Of a DNA stretch of 64,000 nucleotides, positions 23,170-33,727 are shown one piece after another. Under the pieces are notes generated by a model. That model saw nothing but the letters and a program-made list of their open reading frames with translations. It was not told the origin of the DNA and searched no databases. Source of the stretch: Agrostemma githago (Eukaryota; Streptophyta; Magnoliopsida; Caryophyllales; Caryophyllaceae); the NCBI GenBank assembly GCA_958450325.1, contig OY288243.1, positions 5,308,586 through 5,372,585 on the forward strand, written 5' to 3'. Position 1 is the first letter of the stretch, and the number at the start of each line of letters is the position of its first letter. Made by a program: the position numbers and the translations under genes.

Positions 23170-24001
23170 AAGGTACTCAGACTCACCCAGAACATGCATC
23201 TTCAAGTTGGCGCCTCTTCTTATAATGCACAAGAGGTACGAGAATTCTCGAATTGGATCCTCAGAGTTGGTGACGGTTTGGAAGGTGGGCGCAACGATGG
23301 CGAGGTTGATGTTAAATTTCCTGTTGACATTCTTATCCATAGTGTCAATGATCCTATTGCATCAATTGTGTCCAGTACATATCCCAACCTATTGAATCGG
23401 CTGTGGACTGATGATTATTTGTAGGAACGAGCGATTTTTGCCCCTACACATGAATTTGTTGAATTGATTAACGACTATGTATTATCTCTTCTTGACGGTG
23501 TAGAGGAGGTCTATTTAAGCTCTGATGAGGTATGTATGGACGAGATAGTTCCAGGCCAGCCTAACATGCACTCCACTGAGTTCTTGAACAACATTAAGTG
23601 CTCCGGGATTCCTAACCATGAGTTACGATTGAAAGTTGGTGCTATGGTTATGCTTATCCGGAACATTGATCAATTTCGTGGGTTTTGTAATGGTACACGC
23701 TTAAGTGTGACTCATTTGGCGAAACGAGTCATTCGGTGCAAGGTGTTAACGGGCAGCCATGCAAATGATATAGTTTATATCCCGTGTTTGACCATTTCGC
23801 CATCGTACTCAACCAAGTTCCCTGTTTGGTTTACTCGGCGGCAGTTTCCCGTTTCTATCTATATGCTTTGCCATGACAATCAACAAAAGTCAAGGGCAGT
23901 CGTTGTCGCACGTTGATTTATATCTCCCTAAGCCTGTGTTTACACATGGTCAATTGTATGTTGCTTTATCGAGGGTCACCAACAAAAATGGATTGAAAAT
24001 C
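23170..24001 (+). pseudogene. PIF1-like (Helitron-type) helicase, C-terminal part, disrupted
   Basis: The frame gives VLRLTQNMHLQVG, then FSNWILRVGDG, LKVGAMVMLIRNID (a typical late-helicase block of Helitron RepHel proteins) and FTHGQLYVALSRVTNKNG, which is helicase motif VI-like. A TAG at 23422-23424 replaces a likely CAG, and a frame change lies near 23855. The last codons are cut at 24001 by the miniature LTR array and continue at 26703 after the target duplication. No Rep domain or Helitron ends were found here, so only a gene fragment is claimed. Confidence 0.82.
23997..24001. repeat. Target duplication AAATC, left copy
   Basis: AAATC precedes the first LTR; the second copy is 26698-26702. 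Helicase coding reads across when one copy and the insert are ignored, which supports the boundary. Confidence 0.9.
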
Positions 24002-24438
24002 TGATATGAATTCAGTTGAGAGAGTTTATGTCCTAACCCCGAACGAAGTTCAAAGTGCATCTACGTGTTCAATTGCTTGACTACCTACTTAACTTTTACA
24101 ATAATTAGCCATGTTTATGAATTGTAATAAGTAGACATTAGTTAGCTGCACTAAGAATGACCCTTCACATTTTGGAGGCTATTCACCTATCCGGTTTTAG
24201 GCTATAAGTAGCCTTCCTAGTTGGATGGAAAATAATGATTGAAGAAGTATAAAAAAACCGAGTGTTTGTTCGAATTGTTGTAAACAATTCAGTTTGCATC
24301 GCTTGAATGAGTTTTCTAGCGTTGTTTTCTTGAGTCTCGAGTCAATAGGTCTTGGCTTGGTCTCGTAATTCGTCAAGCTATAGGTCTAGCTCGTCGAATA
24401 TATCGTTGTTCGTTTATTTCCGCTGCGTATTCGTATCA
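24002..24438 (+). repeat. TRIM-like array, LTR 1
   Basis: Starts TGATATGAATTCAG, ends GTATTCGTATCA; closely similar to LTR 2. Confidence 0.88.
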
Positions 24439-24665
24439 TAAATGGTATTAGAGCTACAACTCTTGATTTTTCTTAAAATCGAGACGGTCCTAAGGCGTGT
24501 CAGGGCCAAGTTATAGGCTGAATCTCCGGTTGCGATTGGAATTCGAAGATTAAACTCGAGCGAGGTAGGTCGAGGGTTAATTGGTTTTGATTGTCTTGTG
24601 GTTCTTTGTTGAAGTTCCGATTTTTCAAAAAAAAATATTGTACACGAAAAAAAAATTGAAAAAAA

Positions 24666-25019
24666 ATGTCGAAAATTTTCTCGTTGGAAAACACTTACGA
24701 GGAAAGTTTGATTTTTGATCCATTGTTGCCTCCTTGTTATGACAATTATGAGGATGAACAAGTAGTTGTTACTCATGATTCCCAAAGTCAAGTAATTTGT
24801 TTTTGGGTCGATTTTGCAGCAATTATGGAACCTTTGTCTGGTTCGATTTTTATGTTGAACAACGAGATTCGTGGAAAATTAAAAGGAGGGAACGAGTCGA
24901 GTATAAGCATCAAGGGCGATTCGAATGCATGTTCCAGTTGGTGGCTAAAACTCCTCATCCATGTCATTTTGTGGGCAGAGTTCGTTTTTGATCCCGGGGG
25001 CAAAAGTTACAAGAATTGA
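24666..25019 (+). CDS. Small ORF in first internal region of the TRIM-like array (117 aa)
   Basis: MSKIFSLENTYEESLIFDP opens soon after the primer site. The protein resembles the ORF in the second unit along most of its length (shared LENT-EESL, QVICF/Y-VD, FDPGG). Function is not recognised. The FDPGG ending close to the purine tract resembles the tail region of larger plant retrotransposons, so it may be a fusion of leader and tail remnants rather than a true gene. Confidence 0.4.
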   Translation: MSKIFSLENTYEESLIFDPLLPPCYDNYEDEQVVVTHDSQSQVICFWVDFAAIMEPLSGSIFMLNNEIRGKLKGGNESSISIKGDSNACSSWWLKLLIHVILWAEFVFDPGGKSYKN

Positions 25020-25047
25020 GGACAATTCCTTTTAAAGGGAGAGGGAA

Positions 25048-25492
25048 TTATACGAATTCAGTTGAGAGAGTTTTTGTCCTAACCCCGAACGAAGTTCAAA
25101 GTGCATCTACGTGTTTAATTGCTTGACTACCTATTTAACTTTTACATAATTAGCCATATCATGTTTATGAATTGTAATAAGTAGACATTAGTTAGGTGCA
25201 TTAAGAATGACCCTTCACATTTTGGAGGCTATTCACCTATCCGGTTTTAGGCTATAAGTAGCCTTCCTAGTTGGATGGAAAATATAGATTGAAGAAATAT
25301 AAAACCGTGTGTTTGTTCGAATTGTTGTAAACAATTCAGTTTGCATCGCTTGAACGAGTTTTCTAGCGTTGTTTTCTTGAGTCTCGACTCTCGAGTCAAT
25401 AGGTCTTGGCTTGGTCTCGTAATTCGTCAAGCTATAGGTCTAGCTCGTCGAATATATCCTTGTTCGTTTATTTCCGCTGCGTATTCGTATCA
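25048..25492 (+). repeat. TRIM-like array, LTR 2 (shared middle LTR)
   Basis: Starts TTATACGAATTCAG (TG mutated) and ends GTATTCGTATCA. It is followed by primer site TGGTATTAGAGC at 25497. Confidence 0.88.
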
Positions 25493-25744
25493 TAAGTGGT
25501 ATTAGAGCTACAACTCTTGGTTTTTCTTAAAATCAAGACGGTCCGAAGAGAGTATCGAAACCAAGTCATCGGTTGAATTACAGATTGCGATCGGAATTCA
25601 AAGGTTAAACTCGAGCGAGGTAGGTCGAGGGTTAATCGGTTTTGATTGTCTTTTGGTTCTTTGTTGAAGATCCGGTTTTTCAAAAAAAAAAAAAAAACTG
25701 TTCACCGTGTACTGTTCACGGGTAAAAAAAAAAGTCGGGAAAAA

Positions 25745-26170
25745 ATGTCGGAATTTTTTTTGTTGGAAAACACTTTCGAGGAAAGCTTAGTTTTTTATCC
25801 AACTTTACTTCCTTTTTATGATGATTATATAGATGAAGAGGCTATTGTTAACGTCAAGCAGTCGTGTTGTCCTACGAATTATGATTTTGGGTTTGTTCTA
25901 ATTTCAAAGCTAAACAAGCCTATAATTGACCCTATTGAATTTCAATGCCAAGTGATTTGTTATTTGGTCGATTGTGTAGCGGCTATGAATTTTTCATTAG
26001 GTTCAATTTGTCCGTTTAACAACAAGATAAGGCTTAGTATCGAGGGTGGTTCGATTATAAGTTTGAGTTTTATCCTAGTATGTGTCATCCATGTTACTTC
26101 TTTGTTGCCGATATACATCTTTGATCCCGGAGGACTGAAGTCACAGGAATTGTGGTCAATTCCTTTTTAA
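25745..26170 (+). CDS. Small ORF in second internal region of the TRIM-like array (141 aa)
   Basis: The start MSEFFLLENTFEESLVF is at 25745, the position that matches the start of the first unit's ORF. A longer open frame begins at 25646, but that part lies over A-runs. The protein is longer than its partner by an insert after residue ~38. It is similar to 24666-25019 at roughly half of residues by eye. No known domain is seen. No expression evidence is possible from sequence. Confidence 0.4.
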   Translation: MSEFFLLENTFEESLVFYPTLLPFYDDYIDEEAIVNVKQSCCPTNYDFGFVLISKLNKPIIDPIEFQCQVICYLVDCVAAMNFSLGSICPFNNKIRLSIEGGSIISLSFILVCVIHVTSLLPIYIFDPGGLKSQELWSIPF

Positions 26171-26182
26171 AGGAGGAGGAGA

Positions 26183-26697
26183 TGATACGATATGAAATGG
26201 TCACCAAAGACCTTGTTTGGAGGATCCCGATCACGGACCGTCGACAGATTAAAATGTGACTCGTTTACAATTTACCATCTACAACTTTATTATTTTAGTT
26301 AATAAATTAGGTGTATTAATGCCTGTGTAGTTTATGACTTTATTTATGTTGCTCATTAAAAAGTTGTAGTAAGTAGTCTAAAGTAATTAGCTTAGTACCC
26401 TTAAATTAGCTAGTTAATTCAAAGGTTTACAAGGGACCTTTCGTTTGTCCTTCTTGGGCTATTTAAGCCACATTTGTGTGGAATGCAAGATATTGAACTT
26501 TGAACTAAAAAGTCTCTAAATTACTTGCAAATGTCGAGCACAATTCTGGTTTTTCGAACTATTGCTTAGACGCGTTTCTAGCATAGTTAGTTGAGTTTGA
26601 GTCAACAGGTCTTGACTTGGTCTCGTAGTTTGTCAAGCTATAGGTCTAGCTTGTTGAATATATCATTTTCTTTTAATTTCGCTGCGTATTCGCATCA
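26183..26697 (+). repeat. TRIM-like array, LTR 3 (divergent)
   Basis: Starts TGATACGATATG after purine tract AAAGGAGGAGGAGA and ends GTATTCGCATCA. The last ~150 bp match LTR 1 and 2; the first ~300 bp are only weakly similar. Confidence 0.85.
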
Positions 26698-26780
26698 AAA
26701 TCCTTATTTTCGATAGCAATCATCGGACTTCTAACACTACCACTAATGTGGTGTATCAAAAAGTTTTCCAATATTTGTAA
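26698..26780 (+). pseudogene. PIF1-like helicase, last codons after the array
   Basis: After the AAATC duplication the helicase frame resumes with LIFDSNHRTSNTTTNVVYQ and ends at TAA 26778-26780. This is the usual end of Helitron helicases, so the array sits about 25 codons from the stop. Confidence 0.8.
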
Positions 26781-27170
26781 TGATTCCGGTTTGAATTGAT
26801 ATAAACTTTTCGCTATTTAGTCATTGTATTTGTCATGACGTGTTTAATGCCACCATGCAATTTGCAGGGGCACAAAACTTGTTTAACATGGAAAGCTGAA
26901 AAAAAGGTAGGATCAAGGTAGGACCAGGATCCGAAAGACAAAAATTCTAGTCCATATCCTTTTACTTGTAAGGATCCGATCCTTATCCTATGGATCCAAA
27001 ATAACGGCCTACGTGACCTTTGTTAGTTTGTTACGAGTATTTTTTTTGTTACCAAATGTGTCACTTTTGAAAAAGAAGAAATACGAGGATGTTACGATAA
27101 TCCACCACCAATGTTTGAGGGACGGTTGTCCGGGTTGTTCTTGTAAATACTTGTAATAAGAGAGTTTTTT
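26781..27170. other. Intergenic stretch, nothing recognised
   Basis: AT-rich, with a few GGATCC motifs near 26930-26995. No clear Helitron 3' hairpin or gene was found. Confidence 0.4.
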
Positions 27171-27172
27171 TT

Positions 27173-27180
27173 TATATAAA
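27173..27180 (+). promoter_or_regulatory. TATA box of the CaaX-protein gene
   Basis: TATATAAA lies ~30 bp before the start of a CT-rich leader typical of plant 5' untranslated exons. Transcription is expected to begin near 27205. Confidence 0.6.
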
Positions 27181-27204
27181 AAAGTGTGTGTTTTGGGGGA
27201 AAAC

Positions 27205-27378
27205 GAAAAAAGAATTCCAAAGTAGAACTCCAACTTCATGTTCATGTTCATCCATCCACTCACTACATACTCAGTAACTCAAACTCAACTCAAAATCTCT
27301 CAAATCTCTCTCTCAAAACATACTACTCAACTCGCACCCAGATCTCTCCCTGCATCTTACTTCTTCCCAGATCTGCAG
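27205..27378 (+). other. 5' untranslated exon of the CaaX-protein gene
   Basis: A CT-rich leader ends at CTGCAG before GTATGT (27379). The likely acceptor is TTCAG at 28011-28015, giving a 637-bp leader intron. An ATG at 27238 opens an upstream frame that reads through to the exon end. Confidence 0.55.
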
Positions 27379-28015
27379 GTATGTCTCCATCTCCTTCCTT
27401 GAATCATAGATTTTCTAATCTGGGTTTCTTTCTACTTTCCTGTCTGTTTTAATTAACTCATCATGATTTTAATTTTATTTTTTGTGATTATTGATATTGT
27501 TTTGTTGAAATGACCCAATCGTAATAAAGTTAGCTTAGATTGGATGATCAAGAACAACACCCCCTCTCTACTTACCAAAATATTATTCGATTATAGGATT
27601 CCAACTCACCATCATCCTTGTTTACATATGCAAATGTTCATGCTCTATCTACTCCTAGGGCCGAATCTAGAATTAAAATTTTGGGGTAGTGGATTCCATT
27701 ATATTTGTTTGCTATATATGAAAATGCATCATTTTTATGAATTCTGGCAGCAAAAGTCGATAATTTTAATCATTTTTGTATGTTAGTGTCACTCTTTGCT
27801 ACTAGCTAGATTTGATAATGCATATCCGCCTCCGTCAGATGGATTTGACCACTTAAAATGTTTCGGGCTTTTCCAAATATAAGACGTGTAGAATTTGTTC
27901 AAGAGCATGCATATAACCCTCTCATACAAGATTCTTTTTTGTTCATGCCTTATCTGGACTATTCAAGTTTTAGCATAGGTGTAATCTGAATGGTTTTTTT
28001 TTTTGGTGGCTTCAG

Positions 28016-31000
28016 AAGAGTGTATAAATCATAATTTTGAAGGGGGCATGGATTTGAACTGAAACTGGGGCTGAGTTCTTAAATGAGAAGAACTGATGTT
28101 ATTTGCCGTCGAAGGGGGAGGGTTTTTCTCAGCGTCAGCTTCTGGATATAGCAAGGGTCTAACCCTTTTGCTTTTGGGTCATAAAAGCGATGAAAAGCAC
28201 ATGAGAATAGCTCCTTGGAATCAATACCAGTCGGTGGATCGGGACGAAACTGATACTGATCTCAAGCTGGCTGCTAGGAACAACCGTCTTTCCCGCGGTT
28301 GCGCTTCCTTTGTCTGTTTTGGTCGCGCTTCCGCTGGACTCGATGGACAATCACCGCTCAAAGTAGGCCCCACCCAACCACAATACATTTTGCCAACGGA
28401 TCCTGACATCGAGGCGGACAAGGAACTCAACACTGTTACTGACTATGATATCAGGGCAAGAAATATGTCTCTCAGGAGTAGCATGAAGAAGTCGTTACAC
28501 AACATTCTGGAAACTAGCATAATTGACGAAGAGCGGGAGCCACTCGGTGAAGAAACTAGTATTTCTGATCAAGTAACTGAAAAGAGAAAAGTTCAGTGGA
28601 CAGATACATGCGGAAAGGAACTTACTGAGATTAGGGAGTTTGAAACGAGGTATGTTATGATTTTTTACTGCTTGGGATTTTTTTTAAAACACCTGATCAC
28701 ATACTGTCGTATTTGCCTACTGTTGAAATACATATCTTTATGAAATTTTTTAGCTTGTGACTTCCTCCATTCCAGTAGGCTTTCTAGATTTATAGAATAC
28801 TCCTTGCATACTACAGTCTAAACAATCCATTGGATTGGATGGAGTAATTGCTAAGCTCGGTGTCTACTGATGTCAGAAGACGTGTATCGACTGAATTTTG
28901 TTCTTGGAAATATATATATATATATATTTTTTTTTCTGAGTTTGAGGTGATTAGCCCTTAGTCATTGGTGTCGTATCAAGTATAGGCTGGACGTTCTGGA
29001 GCTGAAAGGTCCAATTATGTTATATACTATATTACTCGTATTTAGTATCCATGAAAAGGCTACTATAAACATGTTGAGAATTGTTTGTTTATGTCTGGAA
29101 CCGGCTCTAATGCACTCAACACTCAACACTCAACATAGCTCCTTAGTGTTGAGTTAATGGTCTGAAACTCTTTATGGCTTGTACTAAGGCCTTTAAATGA
29201 GAAAGGTAACATTAGCTAGTAATGTCATTCCTTTTCCCATACCATGAAATTAGGAGCGCGGTTAAACGTTTTTCTTAACAATGAATGTTTAATTTATGTA
29301 CTTGTTTGACGAACCAGTCCGACTCAACAAGGAGAATTTTAGACTATATAATCGGGAGAATATGGAGCAGGCCCTCTTGTCTGCAGATCATTTCCTCCAC
29401 ATTGCAGGACTACTCTTATACCCTCCCTACAAACAAGAGAGATGAAGTCCTAAATAATTTGACTTGAAGGATTATTCTCAGCTATTTTCACAAGTCATGT
29501 AAAGCACGAGGTTTCAGTGCGCAAACGAGTAGATGCCAAACCATATTAGCACTGAAGTCCCAAACCATATTAGCTAGCATCGTTAGATGAATCATCTAAG
29601 GTGATGGTTGAGGCTAAACTAGTGTATTTATAAAGTATTACGCTCCCTCACTTGAATGTCAATTGGGCTCGAAGAGTGGTTAGTGCATAGTCTTCCCGGA
29701 GTGTGCACCGGTCTAAAACCGGAATTAAAAAAAGATTCTGAACTAATCTATTTATATTTCATTAAGCACAATAACAAAATGATGGTATATCGTTTATGGG
29801 ACATTGCCACATCTTGGACATAATATATTTTAACTGATACCTCTACTAAATTAGGCAATTCTTGAGCGTGGTTTAGCATTTTGTGAGATAATGTTCGGTT
29901 TCTACCATGCTTAGTAGTCTCATCTCTTAACCCTTAATTTACTGTTTTGATAATGGTCCTCTGTTTAACAAAGTGTGTGGTCTCAATCCTTGTTTAACAA
30001 AACGCGTTTCATATGATTGTCATTCCTCTATGAACCCCATGATGTTTACTAGCTTGGTCTAGGCATGCATAATAATCTATGTATACAAGATTACAAGTTA
30101 TTTTATGCCATAAATTCATGTTTCTACTCCATATGTACTAATTCCTCGAAATGATAAGTTTTCTTTTTGATTTTGAATCTACAATAAATTACGTGCTTTA
30201 GGACAATGTGTGTTCTAATAGTATTAGGCAATACTAATGATCAGCATTGGTGAATTGTTTGTTGTAAAATAGACCCAAGAGCTTCTGCAAGATCTATTTA
30301 GCATTCGGGGATATGAAGTGATTTGAAATTATTCTGTGTATTAATTTGATCTTTTGAGTCAACCAAATCACCTGTTAGAATTTGATACTTCTCCCCACTT
30401 TATGTCAGTTGATTAAGTTCAAGGATTAGAAACATGATCTCGTAGAGTAACTACGTTTCTAATTGTGTGCATGCTTTTTAAGGTTGCATGATCACTATAA
30501 ATATGCAATAGCACTTGATCTTTCCTATGTTAGAATGAGAAATATTTTGCATATGAAGTGGGAAATGGAGGGATCCAATTTCCCTTCCTTCCAATCCCTC
30601 CACCCAATTTTGCTAACCAAACAAAGGACTTGCCTCTCTTTCTTTCCCTCCCTTGCTATCCCTCCAAATCCCTCTATCCAAACACACCTTTATTGTCCAT
30701 AAACCTTATTTGTCTATTCCGAATTTACTGTCCCCTTTCCATATATAGTACGGAGTAAGTAAAAATAGTTAAATCCCTATTTTATCGGCCTAGACAAATA
30801 AGCTTCCCTTTCTCATTATACCATTTGGTTGATGTTTAAATTAATTAGTCATAGGGTATTAATCACATATCCCTCCCTTTTTTTAAAAAAAAAAACTACA
30901 CTTTAGTTAATGAGGATAATAAAAGTGGCATGGAGGGAGTACAACCCAAGTTGATCAGTTTTTTTCCTGAAGTGGCCAACTTCGATATTTTCCAGCATAG

Positions 31001-32129
31001 ACAAAAATGTTGAATCTGTCCTCAAATAATTTTCTGTAAATATTCTGCTAAGTCAGAGTAGCATTGGTTCAGAAGGCGCAAATGAGCTGTGTGGTTAAAG
31101 TTTCCACCAACATATCTTTTCTCAGATGTTTTGTCCTCAAATACTCTTTCCGTCTAAGTCATTTGTTAGCCTTTTATATTATCTGTGAGGAGTATTTTAA
31201 TCGAAGGTAAACAAATGACTAAGACGGAGGGAGTACTAATATATCCTTATATATACTGCATTCCTGCATTTGAATTTGGTTGTCCCCTCTCTAATTTCAG
31301 ATGGAAAGAGATTTAATATTCTGTCTGAATAGAAACTATATGCCACATTGTCATTGAGAATGTATTTTTGTAAAAATGTTGTTGTATGTGGGTTACTGAC
31401 TTGCTTCTCTCTCAAGTCTCTACCCATGACATTTTGTAATTTACTTACAATATTAAAGAGATGAATTGACAAATTTGAATATGATGGTACATATTTTCTG
31501 GAAGATGGGCAAAGATTCAGTGAAACGGGAATGGGTATCGATTTGCATTGTTTTTGCTTTGCTAAGGAGTTTGAGTTATTAACTAACAAAGAGAGTTTAA
31601 TTTTAGTTATATGACAGGCTGAAAGCTCATAAAGGGTTTTGGTATAAAATTAATCCAAGGTTAGGGTTTTCCATGGTAGGCTAAAATGGCCTATCAGTCG
31701 TTTCACATGTAATTGGTATTGCTAGATTTCTGTGCATAGGCCTTGAACACAGCTCCGATCCAAGTATTGGTTTCGGCATAACTCACACTTTTAGATGCAC
31801 GTACCTTGCCCTAATGAGGAAATGTGCCTAAATGTATTTGAAATGTTGTTCAAAGTGAAACAGAACGATATATGAAAAATAAAGCTTAAGATTATCAATC
31901 ACACCACCAAATGTTTCATACTCTACTCTACATTTGTCTTGTGGGTTTTCCTTTTCTAATCATGCCAGGAATGGACTGACCCCACAACCTCATTGGTGGA
32001 GAGTTGAGGTAACAGTCTCTTACATGAAATTCTTATCCGTTCTATTACGTGGACTGCAGTGAACATGGTGAATCAGATGATGAGTTTGGAAACAGGAACA
32101 GAAAGACTTGTTCTTGCAGGATTATGTAA
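28016..32129 (+). CDS. Plant protein of unknown function with C-terminal CaaX box (207 aa), two coding exons
   Basis: Coding exons are 28096-28649 and 32060-32129, joined in phase 2 across a 3.4 kb intron (donor GTATGT at 28650, acceptor CTGCAG ending 32059). The first residues are MLFAVEGGGFFSASASGYSK, a start I recognise as shared by a small family of plant proteins without known function. A second block, LSRGCASFVCFGRASAGLDG, is Cys-rich, and KVQWTDTCGKELTEIREFE follows near the exon end. The last exon gives an acidic ESDDEFG and ends CSCRIM. CRIM fits a farnesylation (CaaX) box, with another Cys two residues upstream that could be acylated, so the protein is probably membrane-attached. 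A 23-codon-length frame from ATG 28083 overlaps the start and may lower translation. Confidence 0.8.
28650..32059 (+). other. Large second intron of the CaaX-protein gene
   Basis: 3.4 kb, AT-rich, bounded by GTATGT and CTGCAG. It contains a Stowaway-like MITE (31142-31235) and a TATATA run near 28912. No other coding sequence was supported. Confidence 0.6.
31142..31235. mobile_element. Stowaway-like MITE
   Basis: The ~94-bp hairpin has ends TACTCTTTCCGTCTAAGTC and GACTAAGACGGAGGGAGTA. The TA ends and CTCCCTCCGTC-type terminus fit Stowaway MITEs. Confidence 0.7.
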
Positions 32130-33395
32130 TACTGGCTGAATATTCAGTTTCTGGATTGAAAATGGGGATATAGGACATTTAATCTGCATTTACCGGCGAT
32201 CCACGAAGCATGCAGGGGACAAATGTTGTGTATTCTTCACCTGTTGAGGAGAACTTAAAACGAAGGGTGTGGCGCTATTGAGTAGAGCAATTCCGGGAAT
32301 GCCTTAACTGGCTGATTCTCTTGTTAATATCATGTCAATTTTGTTTGGCTGTTGTTTTTGGGTTCTTTGTTTTTAGATTTTGTTTTCAAGGTCCATAATT
32401 TGTACATTTATCCTTTTGAGTCGGCACTTCTGACTCATTGTTTATTTGATTCCATAAGTGTTGTTTGCACTCAATCTCATTATACCTCTAAAGAGAAGAG
32501 ATCTGTCACATACTCACATCTAACCAAATTGGTGTGTTTTTTCCCAAAAGAGCGCACTATGTCATGGATAACAATCGAGCTCCCAACTCAACCTCACGGT
32601 AGGAGTACGAGAGCCTTACTTATGTGCATCATTGAAAGTGCGCCGTGTTTTTGCAAAAAAAAAGTGAGTTGGATTGGCGCGTCCTCGAAAGTGCATCTTA
32701 TACTTGCGAAAAAGAGTGGGCTGGTCTATGATGGAGTAAGTTTTAGCTCCAAAAATGTCAACTACTCGTACTATAGTTCATGGTTGATACTCCATCCCCT
32801 TCACTAAAATGTTTCACATTTTCATTTTAGGAAACTTCGGGAGATGTTTCACTTTTCTTTTTTGTATACCTTTTTGTGGTTTACATTATTTGTGACCTCA
32901 TCCTATTTTTTCACTTTAATTTTCCTCTACATATTCATCCCTTCTTAACTTCTTCTCAAAAATGATTCCTCTTATTTAAATAGAGTATTCCCTTCATTTA
33001 AATCTAAGCTTCTTTGCTTTTTTACTTTTACCAATGCGTATTTCGTGTTGCTTATATAGTTCATTATGAATTAAAATTATGAAAGTTTGATATTAATAAT
33101 GTACTCCTAAAGACTAATCAAATAAAATTACATATTGATGTATTTTCTCATCTAAATTGTCGGAATTACATTATAACGTCCCTGAAATGGCTATATATGA
33201 CCGAAGCCGTAGTATGATGTTGCCCAGCCTCCTACGATGCACATGAATTGATGCTCTCAAAATTGATTTCAGCAAAGTCTTTGATTGAATGAGTTGGAAT
33301 TTTATAAAGCTAGCACTAGACAATAATCTATATAATATATTAAATAGAGAACAAAATCATTCTCCTTGGTCTAATTCCCCAAATCTCAAAAATTA
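32130..33395. other. 3' untranslated region and intergenic DNA
   Basis: The 3' untranslated region probably ends near 32400. Beyond that there is no supported gene. A partial MITE-like CTCCATCCCCTTCACT occurs near 32790. Confidence 0.4.
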
Positions 33396-33686
33396 TACTC
33401 CCTCCATTCAACTGGAAAATAGGATTATCTTCTCATTGCATTCAACTCCACTCGTCACTTTTCTTTTTTCGACACTATTCATAGTTAAAGAGAATCTTCA
33501 ATATTCTCGACAATCTATAAGTGAGAATATAATCATGTGGGATTTTATTTGATTCGTCTTTATGAGTACACTAAGAATATCAAATTTTTATAATTTTTGC
33601 TAATGTAAAATGAAAGATATCGATGGTGTAAAACGTGTCAAATGTGCCAAAAGCATAAGTGAGAAGAGGAGTTGAATGGAGGGGGT
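33396..33686. mobile_element. MITE with Stowaway-like ends
   Basis: The ends TACTCCCTCCATTCAACT and AGTTGAATGGAGGGGGTA are inverted repeats about 290 bp apart. Confidence 0.7.
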
Positions 33687-33727
33687 ATCTACAAATTTAA
33701 GTGCATTTTGGAAAATAGAATAATCTG

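Larger units (their letters stand above)
24002..26697 (+). mobile_element. Miniature LTR retrotransposon (TRIM-like) array: LTR-internal-LTR-internal-LTR
   Basis: Three LTRs (24002-24438, 25048-25492, 26183-26697) alternate with two internal regions of about 610 and 690 bp. Each internal region begins with a primer site TGGTATTAGAGC (24443, 25497), one base off the initiator-Met tRNA type, and ends with a purine tract (25035-25047 and 26169-26182). The whole array has perfect 5-bp duplications AAATC and TG...CA ends. LTR1 and LTR2 are alike; LTR3 matches well only in its 3' part. No gag, protease or RT is encoded, so the element depends on another. Each internal region has one short ORF. Confidence 0.88.

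Noticed and set aside
23170..27170. Complete Helitron
   Set aside because: Only the C-terminal helicase remnant is seen; no Rep domain, TC start or hairpin-CTRR end could be shown.
27186..27452. 88-codon ORF around the first exon of the CaaX-protein gene
   Set aside because: It runs through a CT-rich leader and across a good splice donor; this is untranslated-leader composition.
32352..32807. 151-codon ORF after the CaaX-protein gene
   Set aside because: It overlaps the expected 3' untranslated region, has no recognisable motif and ends in MITE-like sequence.
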